Part shown: positions 59,844 to 64,000 of the stretch, piece by piece
Layout of the letters: the number at the start of each line of letters is the position of its first letter
Position numbering within the stretch: the stretch's first letter is position 1
Origin: Caulobacter segnis
Lineage (GTDB): Bacteria > Pseudomonadota > Alphaproteobacteria > Caulobacterales > Caulobacteraceae
DNA length: 64,000 nucleotides
Direction: 5' to 3'
Assembly (NCBI RefSeq): GCF_029543125.1
Contig: NZ_JARQWW010000001.1
Location: 682,001-746,000, forward strand
Translations under genes and position numbers: made by a program
The notes under the pieces: model-generated
Databases searched by the model: none
The model's input: the letters and a program-made list of their open reading frames with translations, nothing else
What the model was told of the DNA's origin: nothing

Positions 59844-60322
59844 GGAAGCGTTTCGCGCTGGCGCTTGAGTTTCTCGGCCAGGCGCCGCGGATCGAGAGGG
59901 ACAAGAAACCCGAAGGACACGGCGCCGAGCCGCTCGTGATGCAAGTGGTGCAGATGGTGGGCCTGCACCAGCCGCAGCAGATAGCCGCGCCTGGGCTTGA
60001 GGGGCAGCCAGAACCGCCTGTGCACCAGTCCGTCGTGCACCAACGCGTAGAGCGCGCCATACGCGGTCACGCCGGCGGCCGAGAAGGTGAAGGCGTCGAT
60101 CCTGGTCGCGGCCCCCACGGCGAAAAGCCCGATCGCCAAGCCGGCGAAGACCACGGCGAAGAGGTCGTTGAGCTCGAAGACCCCGCGGCGCGGCTCATGG
60201 TGCGAGCGATGCCAGCTCCACAGGGGCCCGTGCATCACGTAGCGGTGCGTCGCCCAGGCGACGCCTTCCATGGCCGCCAGGGCGCCGAAGAACCACAGGA
60301 GGTTGGCGATCATGCTCCACAT
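59840..60322 (-). CDS. crtZ: Beta-carotene 3-hydroxylase
   Basis: A 160-residue membrane di-iron hydroxylase that adds 3-hydroxyl groups to beta-carotene, giving zeaxanthin. The four histidine boxes are HRYVMHG, HRSHHEPRRG, VHDGLVH and HHLHHLHH. Four hydrophobic segments fit the fatty-acid-hydroxylase superfamily. It converges with crtB and begins 9 bp after the end of crtE, so crtE-crtZ form their own operon. Confidence 0.93.
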   Translation of the reverse strand: MWSMIANLLWFFGALAAMEGVAWATHRYVMHGPLWSWHRSHHEPRRGVFELNDLFAVVFAGLAIGLFAVGAATRIDAFTFSAAGVTAYGALYALVHDGLVHRRFWLPLKPRRGYLLRLVQAHHLHHLHHERLGAVSFGFLVPLDPRRLAEKLKRQRETLP

Positions 60323-60331
60323 GGAGCCAGC

Positions 60332-61189
60332 TTACGCCGCTGCCGGCGAGACCAGAAGCTCAAGATAGCCGTCCATGGTCGCCAGCTGGGGCGGGCCGCG
60401 CCTCAACGTCTGACGCGCACGCTCCATCCGCCGCTGCGCTTCAAGGCGCGCGCCGTCGGCGCCAAGGACCGAAAGGAGATTGCTGGCGGCGCGTTGGCCG
60501 TCCAGCTCCTGGCGGTCGATCAGGTCATCGATGGCCTGGAACGCCAGACCAAGCTCACAGCCGAACAGCCGCAAGGTCTCGCGGGCTTCGGGCGTGGCCC
60601 CGGCGGCCAGGGCGCCGATCTCCACGGCCGCTACGAAGAGAACGCCCGTTTTCTCATGGTGCAGTCGGCTGAGCTCGTCGAACGACCGGCTGTCGCAGGC
60701 CAGAAGATCCCGGTCCTGACCACCGATCAGGCCGTTCACGCCGACGCAACGCGACAGGACCGCGATCATCTCGACACGGGCGGTTTGTGGAAGCGTGTCG
60801 GCCCTGGCGATCACCGCATAGGCTTCGTTGAGCAGTCCGACCCCGGCCAGGACGGCGACATCCTCGCCATACGCGCGATGCACGCTCGGCTCGCCGCGCC
60901 GCTCGTCGGCGTCATCCATGCAAGGCAGGTCGTCCAGGACCAGCGAGGCGGCGTGAACCATCTCGAGCGCGCACGCCGCGGGCATGGCGGTCGCCGCGGG
61001 GCAGCCGAGCTGCCCGGCGGCGAGCAGGGTCAGCAGCGGCCTGATGCGCTTGCCCGGCGACAGCAGCGCATGGCGCATGGCGTTGGCGACGCGATTGTCG
61101 GACAGGCTGGCCGGCGCGATCTGATCCAGCGCGGCGTTCACGTCCCTTCGCAGACGGCCAAGTTGCGCAAGCCGAGCTGGACCGTCCAT
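60332..61189 (-). CDS. crtE: Geranylgeranyl diphosphate synthase
   Basis: A 285-residue polyprenyl synthase. The first aspartate-rich motif is LVLDDLPCMDDADERRG and the second is AIDDLIDRQ. GKRIRPLLTLL and the length fit the C20 product needed by CrtB, although C15 activity cannot be excluded by eye. The ATG at 61189 has a good ribosome-binding site (AGGAG), so it is preferred over the GTG at 61225. It is the first gene of the crtE-crtZ operon and diverges from idi. Confidence 0.92.
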   Translation of the reverse strand: MDGPARLAQLGRLRRDVNAALDQIAPASLSDNRVANAMRHALLSPGKRIRPLLTLLAAGQLGCPAATAMPAACALEMVHAASLVLDDLPCMDDADERRGEPSVHRAYGEDVAVLAGVGLLNEAYAVIARADTLPQTARVEMIAVLSRCVGVNGLIGGQDRDLLACDSRSFDELSRLHHEKTGVLFVAAVEIGALAAGATPEARETLRLFGCELGLAFQAIDDLIDRQELDGQRAASNLLSVLGADGARLEAQRRMERARQTLRRGPPQLATMDGYLELLVSPAAA

Positions 61190-61281
61190 GGCGTCTCCTG
61201 CGCGCTCGCTAAGTTTCTTTGGCACGTAATCAGCCCAACGGCGTTCCCATAGTCTAGGTTCCGCGGGGCGCAGCTTTCGAC

Positions 61282-62334
61282 ATGAGTGACAGCGAGGCGA
61301 TCGTCCGCCGCAAGGACGAGCATCTGGACATCGCCCTGGCGCAGCAGGCGCGGCGTGATTGGGAAAATCCCTTCGACGCCTACGCCTTCGACCATTGCGC
61401 CTTGCCCGAGATCGCCTTTGATCAGGTCGACCTCAGAGCCCGGTTCCTCACGTGGTCCTTGCGTCTTCCGTTCATCATAAGCTCGATGACCGGCGGGCCT
61501 TCACGCGGCTCGGCGATCAACGCACACCTTGCTGAGGCCGCCGAACATCTTGGCGTGATCCTGGCGGTCGGCTCCCAGCGCGTCGCCCTTGAGGGCGCGG
61601 GCGCGGCGGGCATCGACGAGGCGTTGCGGCGACGCATGCCGACCGCGCCCCTGCTGGGCAATCTCGGAGCCGCCCAGCTTGTTCTCGGTTACGGGGTCGA
61701 TGAAGCGCGGCGGGCCATCGAGATGATCGGAGCCGACGGGCTTATCATCCACCTCAATCCCTTGCAGGAGGCGGTGCAGCCGGGCGGCGACGGCGACTGG
61801 CGCGGCGTGCTCAGCGCCATCGAGATGATCTGCGCGCGGATCGATGCTCCCGTCCTGGTCAAGGAGGTCGGCGCCGGCCTGTCAGCCAGTGTGGCGCGTC
61901 GCCTGCACGACGCCGGCGTCGCGGCCCTGGATGTGGCCGGGCGTGGCGGCACGTCCTGGGCCGGCATCGAGGCCGACCGCACTGAGGACGGGCCCGCCCG
62001 AACGGCCGCAGCGCCCTTCAGGGATTGGGGCATTTCGACGCCGCGCGCCTTGCAGGAGGTGCGTGAGGCCTTGCCGGGCATTCCCCTCATCGGCTCCGGG
62101 GGCGTGCGTCATGGACTGGACGCAGCCAAGGCGCTTCGGCTGGGCGCCGACCTTGTCGGCCAGGCCGGATCGGTCCTGCAGGCCGGCATGACCTCAGCCG
62201 AAGCGGTGATCAACCACTTCGAGATCATGGCCCGGCAACTTCGTATCTGCTGTTTCGCCACCGGCTCAGGGGACCTGACGGCCCTTCGCCAGGCCCGGCT
62301 GGTTTGTCATGCGCTTCCTGTTCACGACGTTTGA
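61282..62334 (+). CDS. fni: Type 2 isopentenyl-diphosphate isomerase
   Basis: A 350-residue FMN-dependent enzyme interconverting IPP and DMAPP. Landmarks are RRKDEHLDIAL, SSMTGG, GSQRVAL, HLNPLQEAVQPGGDGDW, KEVGAG and DVAGRGGTSWAGIE. It supplies balanced precursors for CrtE. It is divergent from crtE across 92 bp, and its 3' end overlaps the glucosyltransferase gene by 26 bp. Confidence 0.93.
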   Translation: MSDSEAIVRRKDEHLDIALAQQARRDWENPFDAYAFDHCALPEIAFDQVDLRARFLTWSLRLPFIISSMTGGPSRGSAINAHLAEAAEHLGVILAVGSQRVALEGAGAAGIDEALRRRMPTAPLLGNLGAAQLVLGYGVDEARRAIEMIGADGLIIHLNPLQEAVQPGGDGDWRGVLSAIEMICARIDAPVLVKEVGAGLSASVARRLHDAGVAALDVAGRGGTSWAGIEADRTEDGPARTAAAPFRDWGISTPRALQEVREALPGIPLIGSGGVRHGLDAAKALRLGADLVGQAGSVLQAGMTSAEAVINHFEIMARQLRICCFATGSGDLTALRQARLVCHALPVHDV

Positions 62335-63616
62335 GGGCGGCGGCCACGTGCCGCCGCCGCTGGCGGTGGCCAGCGCCCTGACCGCCAGGGGTCACGAGGT
62401 GCTCTTCGTCTCAGACGAGGCCAACCGCGCGGCCGCTGAAGCCTCGGGCCTGACATTTGAATCCTGGGCGACGGCGCCCAATCGGCTGGTGCTGGGGGAT
62501 GGCGACGATCCCTTGCGGGATTGGAGACCGCGCCTGCCATGGACGGTCGTCAAAGCCGTCTGCGAGGGCGTGATCGGGCGTCCGGCCCGCGCCTACGCCG
62601 CCGACGCCGCTGCGTTGATCACCCGTTTCGCACCGGACGTCGTGGTGTCCAACGAGCTTCTCTTCGGCGTGATGATCGCCGCGGAAGCCACAAATACGCC
62701 CCTGGCCCTGCTGACCTCGAACGTCTGGTGCTTTCCAACGCGCGCCGATCAACCACCCTTCGGGCCGGGCTTTCCTCCCGCGCGCACAGCCTTCGAGGCA
62801 CGCCGCGAGATGGCCGCACGCCAGATGATCGCCCGCTGGTACGATGTGGCGCTGACGGATCTGAACCCTGCGCGTGAGGCCTTCGAGCTAAAACCGCTGG
62901 AGCACGCCCTGGATCAGCTGACGGCGGCGGACCGCATCCTGCTCGGCGTCAGCCGGGCCTTCGACTATGACGCGGCCGAACCTCCGAGGCCTTTCGTCTA
63001 TGTGGGCCCCCTGGGCCGTCGGCCCGCATGGGCGCAGACATCGAGCGATGAGGCCGGTCTGATCGATCCAAGCCGGCCCAATGTCCTGGTCTCCTTCAGC
63101 ACGACCCACCAGGGTCAGTCGGCGACGGTCAAACGCGTGGTGCGCGCCCTCGCCGGCCTCGACGTGCACGCCATCCTCACCCTGGGGCCAGCCCTCAAAT
63201 CGGTAGCCCTGCCCCGCGCCGCCAATGTCACGGTCGTGGAGAAGGCCGATCACGATGTTCTGGCGCCGCTTTGCGACCTGATGATCTGCCATGGGGGACA
63301 CGGCACGGTTTTGCGCCCGCTGCTGCATGGCAAGCCGGTGCTGGTCATACCCACCGGGAGGGATCAGCCGGACAACGCCGCACGCATCGCCTTCGCGGGG
63401 GCCGGGATACGCCTGCCGCGCTGGTCCGGCGTCCGTCGCATTAGAAACGCGGTCGCCAGGATCCTGTCCGACAGCGCGTATGCAAGCGCCGCTAGAGACC
63501 TGGCTCCGAGGCTTGCCCGTGACAATGTCGGGCCTGAGCGAGCGGTGGAGGTTCTGGAGGCGCTCGCGACTAGCGCAGCTGGATCACCTGGCGGGTCCCT
63601 TCGGGAGGCAGGGTGA
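62309..63616 (+). CDS. crtX: Carotenoid (zeaxanthin) glucosyltransferase-like protein
   Basis: A 435-residue UDP-sugar glycosyltransferase of the MGT/GT1 type. The N-terminus FTTFEGGGHVPPPLAVASAL and the donor-binding CHGGHGTVLRPLLHGKPVLVIP with DQPDNAARI near the end define the family. Position directly after fni, overlapping it by 26 bp and within a crtY/I/B/Z/E set, supports glucosylation of zeaxanthin (CrtX). Sequence alone does not prove the acceptor. The assignment is contextual. Confidence 0.78.
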   Translation: MRFLFTTFEGGGHVPPPLAVASALTARGHEVLFVSDEANRAAAEASGLTFESWATAPNRLVLGDGDDPLRDWRPRLPWTVVKAVCEGVIGRPARAYAADAAALITRFAPDVVVSNELLFGVMIAAEATNTPLALLTSNVWCFPTRADQPPFGPGFPPARTAFEARREMAARQMIARWYDVALTDLNPAREAFELKPLEHALDQLTAADRILLGVSRAFDYDAAEPPRPFVYVGPLGRRPAWAQTSSDEAGLIDPSRPNVLVSFSTTHQGQSATVKRVVRALAGLDVHAILTLGPALKSVALPRAANVTVVEKADHDVLAPLCDLMICHGGHGTVLRPLLHGKPVLVIPTGRDQPDNAARIAFAGAGIRLPRWSGVRRIRNAVARILSDSAYASAARDLAPRLARDNVGPERAVEVLEALATSAAGSPGGSLREAG

Positions 63617-63974
63617 ACCTGGCCGCGTTCCAGGCGGGCGGTCCGAACCGGCCACGGCTGTTGTTGGAGAAGCCGTAAGGTTCGGTGGGCAAGCCGATGG
63701 GCAAGGTGTTGAGCTTCAGATCGCCGTTGCGATCGTGATAGGCCATCACGCCATATTCGCCGGGCGGCAGGTCCACCACAACGGAGCGCCCGACGGGCGT
63801 GACGCCGCTGCGAAGGGCAGGACCGCGACGGCCCCATGATCCGCCGTCGCCGTGAACCGCCCAGGCCACCTCGCCTTGCCCTTTAAGATTGGGGAACGAC
63901 AGTTGCAGGCTTGCGGCGCGAGCCGGCGCCGCCAGGGCCAGGGTCAGCCCCAGAGCGAAGAAACATGCGATCAC
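63570..63974 (-). CDS. DUF2141-family exported protein, possibly extending past the window edge
   Basis: An exported protein whose mature part contains PGEYGVMAYHDRNGDLKLNT followed by GLPTEPYGFSNNSRG, the conserved core of DUF2141. The frame continues open beyond 63974 to the window end with basic residues before the hydrophobic stretch, so the true start and the signal peptide n-region probably lie further right. Its last 47 bp overlap the 3' end of crtX in convergent orientation. DUF2141 proteins recur beside carotenoid genes in several proteobacteria as I recall, but their role is unknown. Confidence 0.82.
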   Translation of the reverse strand: MIACFFALGLTLALAAPARAASLQLSFPNLKGQGEVAWAVHGDGGSWGRRGPALRSGVTPVGRSVVVDLPPGEYGVMAYHDRNGDLKLNTLPIGLPTEPYGFSNNSRGRFGPPAWNAARFTLPPEGTRQVIQLR

Positions 63975-64000
63975 GACGACAAGTCTGGCGGCCTTGCGCG

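Overview
The window is a GC-rich alphaproteobacterial chromosome segment, most likely from the Caulobacterales (Caulobacter, Phenylobacterium or Brevundimonas type). This rests on two large TonB-dependent receptors, an UrcA-family protein, a surface protein whose C-terminus resembles the LPS-anchoring part of the Caulobacter S-layer protein RsaA, and a crtY-crtI-crtB / crtZ-crtE / idi-crtX carotenoid cluster. No rRNA, complete tRNA or CRISPR array was seen. Family names come from reading motifs, not from searches.

Layout. (1) 1-13.8 kb: uptake and metabolism block. It holds a secreted serine hydrolase, then a LacI regulator with a phytase-type esterase and a TonB receptor whose promoter carries a LacI-type palindrome. 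A second TonB receptor follows in one operon with a secreted tyrosine phosphatase, divergent from a regulator with two TetR DNA-binding domains and a sugar-type symporter. (2) 14.1-29.7 kb: an accessory region of mostly small genes. It opens with a two-gene unit (37-kDa nucleoid-associated protein plus membrane protein) and contains a HEPN/DUF5343 pair, an Imm26-like protein, duplicated excalibur and membrane genes, frameshifted genes, and a BrnTA toxin-antitoxin at its right end. From 18.1 to 29.0 kb it is punctuated by twelve copies of a 31-bp repeat, all on the same strand although the genes point both ways. (3) 30-43.5 kb: ordinary accessory metabolism, with alpha/beta hydrolases, a GMC oxidoreductase, an HTH-GAF sensor, an OhrR/MarR regulator with two operators, an AraC regulator, a PAP2 phosphatase, a cytochrome c and a P450. 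(4) 43.6-50 kb: mobile and decaying DNA, with an AbiE system abutting a tRNA-like 3' end, an IS110-family transposase gene disrupted by a 53-bp internal inversion, a hybrid histidine kinase, and remnants of an acetyltransferase and a streptomycin-6-kinase-like gene. (5) 50.2-54.3 kb: a 1363-residue surface protein with three phage tail-collar domains, cadherin-like repeats and an RsaA-like C-terminus. (6) 54.5-64 kb: a toxin-antitoxin unit with a deleted toxin, an M14-type peptidase, and a compact carotenoid locus predicted to make zeaxanthin and probably its glucosides.

The parts judged most worth attention are the same-strand 31-bp repeat array, the collar-cadherin-RsaA fusion, the transposase micro-inversion, and the two unassigned candidate defence units (NA37 plus membrane protein; HEPN plus DUF5343).
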